Assembly (NCBI RefSeq): GCF_017635265.1
Contig: NZ_JAGBLU010000091.1
Span: forward strand, 151,857-215,856
Length of the DNA: 64,000 nucleotides
Reading direction: 5' to 3'
From: Butyrivibrio sp.
GTDB lineage: Bacteria; Bacillota; Clostridia; Lachnospirales; Lachnospiraceae
The first letter of the stretch is position 1; every line of letters starts with the position of its first letter. The position numbers and the translations under genes are program-made. Below the pieces are notes generated by a model. The model worked only from the letters and a program-made list of their open reading frames with translations, made no database searches and was not told where the DNA came from. Shown piece by piece: positions 43,803 to 53,867 of the stretch.

Positions 43803-44711
43803 ATGGGGAAGAAATTTCATACTTATCTTAAGAACAACTGGCAGCTATATGTTCTGATAGCTCCGGCTGTTATCTACTTCTTTGTTTTCAATTATTTACC
43901 TTTGTATGGAATACAGATTGCATTTAAGGATTACAAAGCTGTAAGTGGAATTGCAGGAAGTCAATGGGTGGGATTTAAACATTTCACAAACTTCTTTAAT
44001 GCTTATTATTTTAAGCGCTTGTTGGGAAATACTCTGTTGCTCAATGTCTATTACTTGTTATGGAGCTTTCCAGTGCCGATTATTATGGCAATATTACTTA
44101 ATCAGGTAAAAGGAAATAAAATCCGCCAGATGATACAGACCACAATTTATGTTCCATACTTCATATCCACAGTAGTTTTGGCAGGAATGCTATATATCTT
44201 TTTATCACCCACCAGTGGAATCCTTAATACTGTAAGAGGATTTATGGGGATGAGTGCAGTTGACTATATGTCCAGCGCTGAAGCTTTCAGGTCAATATAC
44301 ATAATATCAGGTATTTGGCAGTCAGCAGGTTACAACACGATTCTCTTTATTGCGTCACTGGCGGGGGTAGATCAGGCGCTTTATGAGGCAGCGGAAATAG
44401 ATGGAGCAAGCATATGGCAGAAAATCAGATATATTGATCTTCCAAGCCTTATTCCAACAATAATGATGGTTCTTGTGCTTGATTGTGGAAGGCTTCTTAG
44501 CAGTAATACAGAAAAAGCTCTTGTAATGCAAACTGCAGGAAATATTCCAACATCAGATATAATCGGTGTTTATGTTTACAACATCGGTCTTGGAAGTGGC
44601 CAGTTTTCCTATACTGCAGCGATAGGTCTTTTCATAAATATAATCAACTTTGTCCTTATCATTGCAGTAAATAAGCTTTCAAGGAGGTTAACAGATGTCG
44701 GCCTATTTTAA
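43803..44711 (+). CDS. Sugar ABC transporter permease, LplB-type (second importer)
   Basis: First permease of the second importer, 302 residues and about six membrane helices (LYVLIAPAVIYFFVFNYLPL near residue 16). The EAA loop is EAAEIDGASIWQKIRYIDLP, near residue 196. GGGAGG precedes the ATG by about 13 bp. It overlaps the next permease gene by 17 bp, so translation is coupled. It is related to, but clearly distinct from, the permease at 3076. No ATPase gene is nearby. Confidence 0.92.
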   Translation: MGKKFHTYLKNNWQLYVLIAPAVIYFFVFNYLPLYGIQIAFKDYKAVSGIAGSQWVGFKHFTNFFNAYYFKRLLGNTLLLNVYYLLWSFPVPIIMAILLNQVKGNKIRQMIQTTIYVPYFISTVVLAGMLYIFLSPTSGILNTVRGFMGMSAVDYMSSAEAFRSIYIISGIWQSAGYNTILFIASLAGVDQALYEAAEIDGASIWQKIRYIDLPSLIPTIMMVLVLDCGRLLSSNTEKALVMQTAGNIPTSDIIGVYVYNIGLGSGQFSYTAAIGLFINIINFVLIIAVNKLSRRLTDVGLF

Positions 44712-45606
44712 GAAGAGTTTGAGTAACAGAATTTTTGGAATTGTTAACACAATTTTCTGGGTGATCGTAATGTTTTTGATTCTATATCCTCTTTATCTGG
44801 TTCTCATTGCCTCAGTCTCTGATCCGGATGCAATTGTAAGAGGAGAGGTAATCTGGCATCCGGTTGATGTATCACTTATGGGGTATAAGGCAATTTTTAA
44901 GTACAGCGAGCTTATAAGAGCCTATGGCAATTCACTTGTTTATACATTTATAAGCGTAACACTCAGCATTGTGATAACCTTGTGTGCGGCTTATACGCTG
45001 TCACGCCCCAAATTTAAAGGAAAGGCTTTGTTTAATTTATATTTCGTATTCACTATGTTTTTTAACGGAGGACTTATACCTACATTTCTTACGTTAAAAG
45101 ACATTAAGCTCTATAACACACCTTTCGTAATAATTCTTATGGGATGCGTTAGCGTATGGAATCTGATGGTGGCAAGAACATTTATACAAACAAGTATCCC
45201 ACATGAGCTATATGAAGCAGCAATGCTGGATGGAGCAACACATTTCCAATACTTCATACAGGTTGTGGTGCCACTTAGTAAAACAATCATTGCTGTGCTT
45301 GCAGTTTATTATGGCGTAGCAAAATGGAATGACTATTTTACAGGACTTGTTTATTTAAGAGACAGATCGCTATATCCGCTGCAGACAGTTCTAAGGGAGG
45401 TTTTGGCGACACTTCAGGTGGATAAGTCGGGAGATTATATGATCTCAATGGCAGATAGCGCAGCTTCGATGGCAGAAGCTACAAGAATTGCCAACGTGGC
45501 AAAGTACTGCATTATCGTAGTGGCTACCGGACCGGTGGTAATTTTGTATGCTGTGATGCAGAAATATTTTGAAAAAGGAGTAATGATAGGTTCACTTAAA
45601 GGATGA
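44695..45606 (+). CDS. Sugar ABC transporter permease, YtcP-type (second importer)
   Basis: Second permease, 303 residues, about six membrane helices. The EAA loop is EAAMLDGATHFQYFIQVVVP, near residue 172. Its ATG lies inside the last codons of the previous permease gene, with AAGGAGG just upstream in that coding sequence. The C-terminus QKYFEKGVMIGSLKG is the usual YtcP ending. It hands over to the binding protein after 48 bp that include a small stem-loop. Confidence 0.92.
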   Translation: MSAYFKKSLSNRIFGIVNTIFWVIVMFLILYPLYLVLIASVSDPDAIVRGEVIWHPVDVSLMGYKAIFKYSELIRAYGNSLVYTFISVTLSIVITLCAAYTLSRPKFKGKALFNLYFVFTMFFNGGLIPTFLTLKDIKLYNTPFVIILMGCVSVWNLMVARTFIQTSIPHELYEAAMLDGATHFQYFIQVVVPLSKTIIAVLAVYYGVAKWNDYFTGLVYLRDRSLYPLQTVLREVLATLQVDKSGDYMISMADSAASMAEATRIANVAKYCIIVVATGPVVILYAVMQKYFEKGVMIGSLKG

Positions 45607-45615
45607 TATGATAAT

Positions 45616-45635
45616 AACAGTGTCAAAGCACTGTT
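45616..45635 (+). other. Stem-loop between permease and binding-protein genes
   Basis: AACAGTG (45616-45622) pairs perfectly with CACTGTT (45629-45635). There is no T-run, and an AGGAGG ribosome site follows. The same arrangement occurs before the other binding-protein gene (4961-4992), suggesting a role in message processing or stability. Confidence 0.6.
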
Positions 45636-45654
45636 AAATATAGGAGGGTTAGTA

Positions 45655-47253
45655 ATGAAAAAAAGATTTTTAGCAATACTTTTATCAGCTACGATGATTA
45701 TGGGCATTGTAAGCGGGTGCGGTGCAGACACAGAAGTTGAGGATGCAACAGTTAGTGAGAATACCGGAGATTCAGAATCAGTAGAAAATGGGAATCTGAC
45801 ACTTAAGGTCATGCTGGGAATAAGAGATGTGGATTCTCTTATTGATATTTCAGAGATGCCGGCAGTACAGAGGCTTGAAGAACAGACCGGCATTAACATT
45901 GAGTGGGAAGTTGTAAAAGGATCCGACTGGGAGACAAAACTAAATCTAATGTTTGCATCAGGCGACTATCCGGACATTATTATTGCCAACACAGTTTCTG
46001 TAGATTATGAAGAATATGGAGTTACACAGGGACTGCTTCAGACACTTAATGATGATCTTACCAGTCAATATATGCCTAATTATACGGCAAGAAGAGAGGC
46101 AGAGGATGCTGATCCAACCACAAGCCTTGTCGCATCAGATGGAAATAAGTATGCTATAGGCTATCTGGTGGGACAGAACATCAATACAAATCAGCACTAT
46201 TTCATCAACAATACCTGGCTTGATAATTTGGGACTTGAGACACCTACAAACGTGGACGAACTGACAAATGTGCTCAGAACCTTTAAGTCAGAAGATGCTG
46301 ACGGAGACGGTGATGCCGCCAATGAGATTCCACTTGAGATGGGACTTGATACCGGTTTTTACGGAATCAGATATATTCTTCCAATGTTTGGAGTTCCTGT
46401 TGATTCTGACAGATGGATATATATTGATGATAATAAGAACGTAGTTTTTGCTCCTACAACCGATAACTTCAGACAGTGCATGGAATGGCTTCATACCTGT
46501 TATGAAGAAGGTCTTGTAGATGCAGAAGTTATTTCTCAGGATATAAACACAATCGAGACAAAGCTTAAGGCTGGAAATGTGGGCTTCTTTGCAGCATGGC
46601 GACTTATTGCAATGGGCTTTGATGATAGCGTTATGAAGACGTGCACCCTCTACACGCCTGATAGCTCAGCAAAGTTTGCAAGAATCCTTGAAGTTGCGAA
46701 GGGCGGTGCTTACCTTACAGCTACCAATGAACATGTTGAGGATTCCTTAAGGCTACTTGATGCAATGCTTGATACGGAGATGATGTTCTCACTTTATTAT
46801 GGCGAGAAGGATGCAACCGATGGTACCGGTTGGACATACAATGAGAACGGTAAAATTGATTCTCTCAATGACGGAACAGCTGATGTAAAGAATTATATCG
46901 ATTGCAATACTATGTTCTTTGCTCCTGCTACTTACATTTATGATAACTTTAACATGCCTGCTCAGCGTGTTGAAAAGACTGAGTACTGCCGGACATATGA
47001 TGAAGCAGGAATTATCCAGAAATATTCAAATGACTACTTTAAGTTTGCGCCTCTTACATCTGAGCAGCTTCAGAGCATTACGTTAAAGGAGACTGATATT
47101 AACAATGCTGTTATTGAAAATGTGGCATCATTCATAACAAATGGAGTTACTGACCAGACATGGAATCAGTTTGTTGCTATTTTTGATGGCATGGATACAG
47201 ACAGTTACGTACAGATTTATCAGGATGCAATAAATACAATGGATATGGAATAA
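45655..47253 (+). CDS. Extracellular sugar-binding lipoprotein (second importer)
   Basis: Binding protein for the second importer, 532 residues. The signal peptide [20 protein letters not shown] ends in lipobox VSGC with Cys22 as lipid anchor. An acidic linker follows to about residue 45, then the solute-binding fold. It belongs to the same large LipO-like group as the protein at 5067 but diverges strongly in sequence. AGGAGG stands 7 bp before the ATG. Ligand probably a glycan degraded by the adjacent GH2, GH106-like and GH115 enzymes. Confidence 0.92.
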   Translation: MKKRFLAILLSATMIMGIVSGCGADTEVEDATVSENTGDSESVENGNLTLKVMLGIRDVDSLIDISEMPAVQRLEEQTGINIEWEVVKGSDWETKLNLMFASGDYPDIIIANTVSVDYEEYGVTQGLLQTLNDDLTSQYMPNYTARREAEDADPTTSLVASDGNKYAIGYLVGQNINTNQHYFINNTWLDNLGLETPTNVDELTNVLRTFKSEDADGDGDAANEIPLEMGLDTGFYGIRYILPMFGVPVDSDRWIYIDDNKNVVFAPTTDNFRQCMEWLHTCYEEGLVDAEVISQDINTIETKLKAGNVGFFAAWRLIAMGFDDSVMKTCTLYTPDSSAKFARILEVAKGGAYLTATNEHVEDSLRLLDAMLDTEMMFSLYYGEKDATDGTGWTYNENGKIDSLNDGTADVKNYIDCNTMFFAPATYIYDNFNMPAQRVEKTEYCRTYDEAGIIQKYSNDYFKFAPLTSEQLQSITLKETDINNAVIENVASFITNGVTDQTWNQFVAIFDGMDTDSYVQIYQDAINTMDME

Positions 47254-47273
47254 TTTTTATAGAAGGATTGCAG

Positions 47274-47316
47274 GCGGGGCCATGCTTTAATGCATAGGCT
47301 CCGCGTATAGTTTTTT
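47274..47316 (+). terminator. Attenuator-like hairpin between binding protein and GH2 genes
   Basis: GCGGGGCCATGC (47274-47285) pairs with GCATAGGCTCCGC (47292-47304), with one bulge, and TTTTTT starts 7 nt later. Partial termination would keep the enzyme genes lower than the binding protein. Confidence 0.65.
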
Positions 47317-47332
47317 ATGAAGGTATTTTAAA

Positions 47333-49711
47333 ATGGAGAAGATTCTTTTTGATAAAGGGTGGAAATTTAAGATAGAAGATTTAGAACCGCATTGCCCTGA
47401 GAGCGGATGGGGAGGAGCAAAAGCCGGAGCATATGATTTCGGTGCAACAGCCAAAGACTGTAATGAAGAAGATTGGAAAAATATTGATCTTCCATATGAT
47501 TATGTGAGGGAAGGCGAGTTTGTTCTTGACACAGCCGATACAGAAGGTATGGGGAATATTCCGGAAATGCAGTCTATCCGTTCAAGGCTTCATGCAGGAG
47601 GGTGTCTTGAGCCCAAGGTAGCCTGGTTTAGAAAACATTTCATAATAAATAAAGAAGATCTTGATAAAAATTATGTTATTAAGTTTGATGGAGTATACAG
47701 AAACTGTGACGTATATCTGAATCAAAAGTATGTAGGCTCCTATCGGAGTGGGTATACATATTTTTATTTTGAAATATCAGATTTTTTAGTTGAAGGTGAT
47801 AATCTGATCAGCGTAAGAATTGATCCAAGAGAACGAGAAGGCTGGTGGTATGAAGGCGGTGGCATATATCGCCATGTATGGCTTTACAAGTATGATGAAC
47901 TCATGATACTTCCATATGAGAATAAAGTGGAAGTGTCTTTTGATGATGAAAAAAACAGAGTAGATATTTCAGTGTGTGCACAGATTATAAGCAGAGCATA
48001 TAAGGATAAAGACATAACTGTTAACTTTGGGATTTTTGATGAAAAAAATGCCATGATCGCTGAAAAGCACGTTGATTTAAACGTCAGGGATTGGGAAGAA
48101 GAATATGCAAAGACAACATTTTCTTTGGATAAAGGAAGCTTTGAGTTTTGGAGCACTGACAATCCGGCTCTTTATACCCTTAAGACCACAATTATACTGG
48201 GAGAAAGCGACAGGCATATTGTCTGTGAAGATGTGACCTTTGGTATAAAGAGAGTGGAGTTTACAGCTGGTGATGGACTTTACTTAAATGGGAATAGGCT
48301 GCAGATAAAAGGCCTTTGTTTACATCAGGATCACTCGGGAGTTGGTATTGGAGTGCCGGATAGTGTTATAGAATATCGGCTTCGAGAGCTGAAAAAGATG
48401 GGTATGAATGCAATAAGATCGGCACATCATCAGCCTTCAGATGTATTACTTGATCTATGTGATCGTTTAGGGATTCTTGTTTTCTCTGAAAACAGGAGGA
48501 TGAGCAGCGCAGAGGAGGACATAGAACAATTAAGAAAAGTTATAAAGCAAGGGCGAAATCATGCATGTGTTTTCCTGTGGGGAATAGGCAATGAAGAAAT
48601 AAATGTTCAGCATTTGGATGAAACAATAAGGGTAACTGAAAGGCTGAAGCGAGAGATTAGAAAGCTTGACTCAACAAGGTACTTCACAAGTGCCATCGTA
48701 TGCTGGGATGGGAAAGACAGGTTTGAATATGCTACAAAGTATTTTGATGTGGCTAAGCATTTGGATGTAATGGGCTTTAATTATTGTGACAGCGCCTGGG
48801 ACGATTATCATAATCATTTCCCCAATCAGCCGATTATAATCACAGAAATTGATGCTGCAAATAGTTCAGCAAGAGGAATATATTCAACTGACGTGTCGAA
48901 GGGACATTTTTTTACTTTAGATCCGAATAACATAAGTAAGTGTACAGACATTCAAAGAGTGAAAAAGCGCTTTGAAATAGGAGAGAAATTTTGGAAAGAA
49001 ACTGCTGAAAGAAAGTATTTGGCAGGAGCTTTTCTGTGGACAGGAATTGATTACAGAGGTGAGCCGACGCCAATGCCATGGCCTGCCGTGTCATCTACTT
49101 TTGGAATACTTGATTATTGTGGATTCAGAAAAGATAGTTTTTACTTTTATCAGAGTTGGTGGGGGAAAACACCTACTATTCATTTGTTTCCCCATTGGAA
49201 TAATCCGGTCAATCCTGGAGAAAGACTAACAGTTTATGCCTATAGCAACATGGATGAAATCGAGATTTTTGTTAATGGGAAAAGCTATGGTAAAAAGTCT
49301 GTAAAAAGTAACTGGTATGTCCGGTGGGAAGATGTAGTATATGAGCCCGGGATGCTGGAGGCAGTAGGAACAAAGGGTGGAAAAGAGTATTGCGAGAAGG
49401 TTGTCACAACGAAAAAGATAGACAAGTTAATGGTCAGAAAATACGAAGAAAATATTCTCATAAGTGATAATATCAGTATATGGAATATTGATGTTGTGGA
49501 TGAAGATGGGAAGACTGTACCGGATGCCTGCCCGCTTATTCATATTGTGACCGGAGAAGGAACAACGCTTATTGGTGCCGGAAATGGGGATCCATCCTGC
49601 CATGAGAGTGAGTTGTCTTGCGAAAGACATGCATTTAATGGGAAATTGCAGGTTATAGTCAGTTCTGATGGAGAGCCTTTGGTAGAGGCGGAGATTATTT
49701 CTTTTGATTAA
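47333..49711 (+). CDS. GH2 glycoside hydrolase with extra C-terminal domain
   Basis: A 792-residue cytoplasmic GH2 enzyme. Order: jelly-roll domain (about 1-180), beta-sandwich (190-300), catalytic barrel from about 305 with acid/base Glu421 in WGIGNEE and nucleophile Glu505 in IIITEID, followed by a DUF4982-like beta domain (about 610-690, NPVNPGERLTVYAYSNMDEI) and a final beta domain. Beta-galactosidase is the usual annotation for this architecture, though other beta-glycosides are possible. It lies between the importer and its AraC regulator, 9 bp before the latter, so it probably acts on the imported glycan. Confidence 0.9.
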   Translation: MEKILFDKGWKFKIEDLEPHCPESGWGGAKAGAYDFGATAKDCNEEDWKNIDLPYDYVREGEFVLDTADTEGMGNIPEMQSIRSRLHAGGCLEPKVAWFRKHFIINKEDLDKNYVIKFDGVYRNCDVYLNQKYVGSYRSGYTYFYFEISDFLVEGDNLISVRIDPREREGWWYEGGGIYRHVWLYKYDELMILPYENKVEVSFDDEKNRVDISVCAQIISRAYKDKDITVNFGIFDEKNAMIAEKHVDLNVRDWEEEYAKTTFSLDKGSFEFWSTDNPALYTLKTTIILGESDRHIVCEDVTFGIKRVEFTAGDGLYLNGNRLQIKGLCLHQDHSGVGIGVPDSVIEYRLRELKKMGMNAIRSAHHQPSDVLLDLCDRLGILVFSENRRMSSAEEDIEQLRKVIKQGRNHACVFLWGIGNEEINVQHLDETIRVTERLKREIRKLDSTRYFTSAIVCWDGKDRFEYATKYFDVAKHLDVMGFNYCDSAWDDYHNHFPNQPIIITEIDAANSSARGIYSTDVSKGHFFTLDPNNISKCTDIQRVKKRFEIGEKFWKETAERKYLAGAFLWTGIDYRGEPTPMPWPAVSSTFGILDYCGFRKDSFYFYQSWWGKTPTIHLFPHWNNPVNPGERLTVYAYSNMDEIEIFVNGKSYGKKSVKSNWYVRWEDVVYEPGMLEAVGTKGGKEYCEKVVTTKKIDKLMVRKYEENILISDNISIWNIDVVDEDGKTVPDACPLIHIVTGEGTTLIGAGNGDPSCHESELSCERHAFNGKLQVIVSSDGEPLVEAEIISFD

Positions 49712-49720
49712 TGGGGTTAT

Positions 49721-51907
49721 ATGAGAAATCATAGAAAAAGAACTACAAATGAAATATATAAGTCGATGCTGATCCTTAATGTTTTTATTGGAGTTATTAT
49801 CCTGATAATCGCAGGATATCTGTATTCTTTTTATTACAGAACTATGCTTGACAATTTCTTTTCATCAAACAGACAGTATCAGGAAACCGTGGTCAACAGA
49901 CAGGAAAACGATATTGAAATAATGAACAATATTGTGACACAGCTTGCGCTTTCTGAAGATATTACAAAGTTTAAACTAAGCGAACAGCCGGTAAAAGCCA
50001 GATACCTTATTGACAGATTATATCAGTATACAAAGGTCAGTCAGTCTTTTAATCAGATGTTCTATTATAACCGCGATGATCATTATGTCTATAACGGAGC
50101 AACTTCTATTGAACTTACGATGTTTCTAAGTGATGGCCTTTTGCTTGAAAACTCATCCAAAGATACTATAAGTGATTATCTTCAAAATGCAGATGTTATG
50201 AAGGTTATCCCGGAGCAGAAGGCAGAGGGCTATGTAATAGAGAGATATGGCGAGTTAAGTAATAAGGTATCGGTATTTTTTCTTCCCATCGTCCCACAGA
50301 TGGGAGGAACGGCAGTTTTTATAGTCGGAAACAAGTATTATGATACACTTCTTGAAAGCGATGCTGCTGATAAGAGACAGACCATGATTGTTTATGATGG
50401 ACAGGTGATTGCATCCAGAGGATATCTGGGAATTGAATTGTCAGATATAGATGGTTATAAGGAACTGTCTGAAGATAAACTCATTAGGATAAATGGGGAT
50501 AACTATGCAGTGGTTTATAAAAAAAGTGACAGTGGTCTTGAATACATAACTTTGCAGTCAGCATCAAGCTTTTATGATGGATTCGTTCAGGGGCAGTGGA
50601 CCATATTTTTTATAACTATAATTTCCTATCTTGTTCTGTCTACGGTGGTCGTGGTTATCAGAAGAAATATGGGCAAGCGTGTTAAGAGCATTTCAAACCT
50701 TCTGAATGAGGATGATGACAGCTTTGCAACAATAGAGAGAGGAATCAGAGCTCTTGATGAGAATAAAAAGGCATCAGAGCTGGAAGGACTAAAGCACAGA
50801 AGAGGAAAGTTCGTTAATGATTTTGTCTGTAACGGCTTTGAGAATAACGATGATGTCCTGAAAAATGCGAGGAAGGCAGAGCTTGATATTGAAGATAAGC
50901 TTTATGTCGTCACGCTGACCGGTGAAAAAGAAAACGGTAATGAACGCAGGGTTAATGACATAATTCTTGAGATGTTAAAAGCTGAAAAAAGGCTTACAGG
51001 TTACGGGCTTAATCTGATTGCGAAAAGGCAGAGTCTTTTTGTGGTGTTTGGAGATAATAAAGAAGCAATAAAGGAATTTCTCGATAAGATGCTTGCAGTT
51101 GGGAAGAATAACTGCGAGAAGTTTATTCTTTCGGCAAGTGACTTCCACAGTGATTTCGGAGAAGCATCCAGGGCATATCTTGAGGCTGACGCAGCCTATG
51201 ACAATAGATTTCTTGCGGATAACGATGCTGTTCTTTATTATAACGACGTATCTGTTGTTGAGTCTATAAAAGAGCTTCCGGCTGGATTTATGCAAAGACT
51301 GAAAAATGCAATAAGACTTGGACAGATAGAAAACATGGAAAAAACTGTCGATGAGATTGCCGAGCACATGCAGCAAAATGGGCAATCGCTCATGGGATTC
51401 AGAATAATGTGCAACGACATTATTCATCTTTTGATAGATGAGTGGGATGATAATGAAAACAGTGATATTTTCAGTGTTTACACTTTGTCGCAGTGTATGA
51501 CTGTTCAGGATTTTAGAGGAGTACTTTTGGATGTTTGCAGAGGCCTTATGCATAACAAGTCGGAAAAAACATCTGAAGATGATTCCATGGTGCAAAGAGC
51601 AATTAAGTATATTAAAGAGAATTATGCAAGTTCAGATTTTACCATGAGTGTTCTTGCGGATAAGCTTGGAATCAGCGCAGTTACTCTTTCCGTTAATTTT
51701 AAAAATGAAATGGATATCAGTCCATCCGACTATCTTGCAACTGTAAGAATGGAGAAAGCCAAGGAACTGCTTAGACATACTGATAAGAAAATCAGAGATA
51801 TCAGCATGGAAGTAGGTTACGAAGATGATCATGTCTTCACCCGCAGATTCAAAAAGTACACCGGAACAACTCCGGGGCAATACAGGAGTGAACATTATGA
51901 GGTTTAA
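49721..51907 (+). CDS. Membrane-bound AraC-family regulator with extracytoplasmic sensor
   Basis: A 728-residue one-component sensor-regulator. Membrane helices at about 15-38 and 292-314 enclose an outside sensing domain of about 250 residues; a cytoplasmic region with a coiled linker follows, then an AraC double helix-turn-helix at about 625-728 (SVLADKLGISAVTLSVNFKN and ISMEVGYEDDHVFTRRFKKY). This design is common beside LplB/YtcP importers, where it senses the glycan or binding protein and activates the operon. The end of the gene overlaps a GH43 remnant start by 11 bp. Confidence 0.92.
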   Translation: MRNHRKRTTNEIYKSMLILNVFIGVIILIIAGYLYSFYYRTMLDNFFSSNRQYQETVVNRQENDIEIMNNIVTQLALSEDITKFKLSEQPVKARYLIDRLYQYTKVSQSFNQMFYYNRDDHYVYNGATSIELTMFLSDGLLLENSSKDTISDYLQNADVMKVIPEQKAEGYVIERYGELSNKVSVFFLPIVPQMGGTAVFIVGNKYYDTLLESDAADKRQTMIVYDGQVIASRGYLGIELSDIDGYKELSEDKLIRINGDNYAVVYKKSDSGLEYITLQSASSFYDGFVQGQWTIFFITIISYLVLSTVVVVIRRNMGKRVKSISNLLNEDDDSFATIERGIRALDENKKASELEGLKHRRGKFVNDFVCNGFENNDDVLKNARKAELDIEDKLYVVTLTGEKENGNERRVNDIILEMLKAEKRLTGYGLNLIAKRQSLFVVFGDNKEAIKEFLDKMLAVGKNNCEKFILSASDFHSDFGEASRAYLEADAAYDNRFLADNDAVLYYNDVSVVESIKELPAGFMQRLKNAIRLGQIENMEKTVDEIAEHMQQNGQSLMGFRIMCNDIIHLLIDEWDDNENSDIFSVYTLSQCMTVQDFRGVLLDVCRGLMHNKSEKTSEDDSMVQRAIKYIKENYASSDFTMSVLADKLGISAVTLSVNFKNEMDISPSDYLATVRMEKAKELLRHTDKKIRDISMEVGYEDDHVFTRRFKKYTGTTPGQYRSEHYEV

Positions 51908-52028
51908 TAACCCGATAATAACAGGCTTTGCAGCAGATCCAAGTTTTGTAGGGACGATGCTGGGAATTGGAGTTATTGGTGGAAAAGGAAAATCATCAGG
52001 AGTGTTTAAGTATATAAGAATTAATTGA
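51897..52028 (+). pseudogene. Remnant of a GH43 gene, N-terminus only
   Basis: A 43-codon frame starts at ATG 51897 with CAGGAGTG 7 bp upstream, overlapping the regulator stop. Its first 18 residues, MRFNNPIITGFAADPSFV, match the conserved start of GH43 beta-xylosidase/arabinofuranosidase proteins (NPIIxGFxPDPS). After that the sequence loses similarity (GTMLGIGVIGG) and stops within 25 codons. The position and retained ribosome site suggest a GH43 gene once followed the regulator and was deleted internally. Short length limits certainty. Confidence 0.6.
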
Positions 52029-52040
52029 CAAGGAGAAGGT

Positions 52041-53861
52041 ATGGAAATCAAGGCGCTTAAGGAGTTTACACCGATACCATTTTGGTTTTGGAATGATGAA
52101 CTGAATGAGGATGAAATCCTTAGACAGATGAAAGAAATGAAGGATAAGGGGGTGGATGGATTTATTATTCATCCAAGAAAAGGGCTGCCCTCTTCCATTG
52201 GCTATTTATCTGATGAGTATTTTCATTATGTTAAGTTTGCGGTGAAGATGGCAAAAGAGATGGATATGAAGGTGGTGCTTTATGACGAAGCCATGTATCC
52301 TTCAGGCTCAGCTCATGGAGAAGTGGTAAAGGCAGATATTTCTTTTGCATCAAAGGGGCTTAATAGGATAAGAAAAGATTCGGTTATTGGAGAGAAGAGG
52401 ATAATAGTGCAGACTATAGAAGATGGCGAGCAGATAGTCTATACGCTTGAGGAAAGCGGCGGCACCATAAGAGGAGTTCATCCCGGGGAAGATGATGGAG
52501 AGGAAAATGCTCCCAAAAGTGCAGATCTTCTAAATCCTAAGGCTGTAGCTAAATTCATAGAGCTTACTCATGAAAAGTATTATGCTGAACTTTCTGAGTA
52601 TTTTGGGGATACGATCATAGCCTTTTTTACCGACGAACCTAATATACTCGGAAGAAACGCAAGAGAAGATATCATTCCCTGGACCGAGGGACTAATAGAT
52701 GAATTCAAGGCAGCAGGCGGAAAAGAAGAGGATTTGCATTATCTGTTCGAAGACACTGCTTCTGATATTTCCATTTCTACAAAAAGAATCTACAGGCAGG
52801 TAGTTCATAACAGACTTGCAAACAGCTATTACAAGCAGCTCTCCGACTGGTGCACAGCCCATAAAATTGAACTGACGGGACATCCTGAGAAGAGCACTGA
52901 TATTGGTTATCTGAAGTACTTTCAAAGGCCGTGCCAGGACATAGTCTGGAGATTTGTCGAACCTGAGGATGGGCACGCAATTCAGGGAGAACATTCGACA
53001 ATGGGTAAGTGCTCTGCAGACAGTGCAAGACATCGCGGCAGGAGAAGAAACGGTAATGAATGCTTTGGCTGTTGCGGACAAAGACAGGACCCGAAACTCT
53101 TTACAGAAAAGGATATGAGATGGTATCTTAACTGGCTTTTTGTCAGAGGAGTAAATCTGATTTACCCTCATGCGTTCTACTATTCAATAAGAGAAGACAG
53201 GGGAGATGAGCGTCCGCCGGAAGTGGGGCTTAACAATCCATTCTGGCCGGAGTATCACAAGATGAGTGATTTTATTAAAAGAATGTGCTATCTGAACACT
53301 GATTCTGTGAACTGTGCTCAGGTTGCCATTTTATGCGGACAGGATACTTTGTCATGGAAAATAGCAAAACCTCTTTTTACCAATCAGATAGAGTTTAACT
53401 ATTTGGAAGCGGAACTTTTGTCTGAGTGCAGGATTTCAGATGGAAAGATACATATTGCTTCTCAGGAGTATTCGGTTTTGATCGCAGAGCCGGAAGAGTA
53501 TAAAGCTCTATATGAAAGCGATAAGAGTCTGTTAAAAGAATTTGAGCAGAGTGGTGGAAAACTATTGATTGGTGGTGGAAATGACCGGGAACTACTGCAG
53601 TTTGTATTAAATAGTATTCATAGGGAGCTTACTTTTAGCGGCGATACCTATGACCTTCGCTGCAGCCATATAGTAAAGGAGGGAAAAGATATTCTTATCC
53701 TCGCTAATGAAGGTGTGGAGTCTATCAAAGTGGGCTGCAAACCCGGTAAGTACAAAATGGTTTCAATGTGGAATCCTTATACACTGGAGAGCAGAACAAA
53801 TGTGGAAAACATTACTATTGAGCCATGTGATTTGTGGATAATGGAATTGGAGATGGGGTGA
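52041..53861 (+). CDS. GH106-like putative glycoside hydrolase
   Basis: A 606-residue protein with a probable TIM-barrel catalytic region. Signatures are the opening PIPFWFWNDELNEDEILRQM, YDEAMYPSGSAHGE (about 80), FFTDEPNILGR with Glu199 as a likely catalytic acid, and GKCSADSARHRGRRRNGNEC. These resemble GH106 alpha-L-rhamnosidase-related proteins of gut bacteria, but this protein is much shorter than true GH106 (about 1000 residues) and lacks the long C-terminal beta domains. A beta-rich segment of about 50 residues closes it. It has no signal peptide, and starts 6 bp before the next gene's region, in one operon. Substrate unknown; rhamnose or uronate side chains are options. Confidence 0.65.
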   Translation: MEIKALKEFTPIPFWFWNDELNEDEILRQMKEMKDKGVDGFIIHPRKGLPSSIGYLSDEYFHYVKFAVKMAKEMDMKVVLYDEAMYPSGSAHGEVVKADISFASKGLNRIRKDSVIGEKRIIVQTIEDGEQIVYTLEESGGTIRGVHPGEDDGEENAPKSADLLNPKAVAKFIELTHEKYYAELSEYFGDTIIAFFTDEPNILGRNAREDIIPWTEGLIDEFKAAGGKEEDLHYLFEDTASDISISTKRIYRQVVHNRLANSYYKQLSDWCTAHKIELTGHPEKSTDIGYLKYFQRPCQDIVWRFVEPEDGHAIQGEHSTMGKCSADSARHRGRRRNGNECFGCCGQRQDPKLFTEKDMRWYLNWLFVRGVNLIYPHAFYYSIREDRGDERPPEVGLNNPFWPEYHKMSDFIKRMCYLNTDSVNCAQVAILCGQDTLSWKIAKPLFTNQIEFNYLEAELLSECRISDGKIHIASQEYSVLIAEPEEYKALYESDKSLLKEFEQSGGKLLIGGGNDRELLQFVLNSIHRELTFSGDTYDLRCSHIVKEGKDILILANEGVESIKVGCKPGKYKMVSMWNPYTLESRTNVENITIEPCDLWIMELEMG

Positions 53862-53867
53862 ATCACT

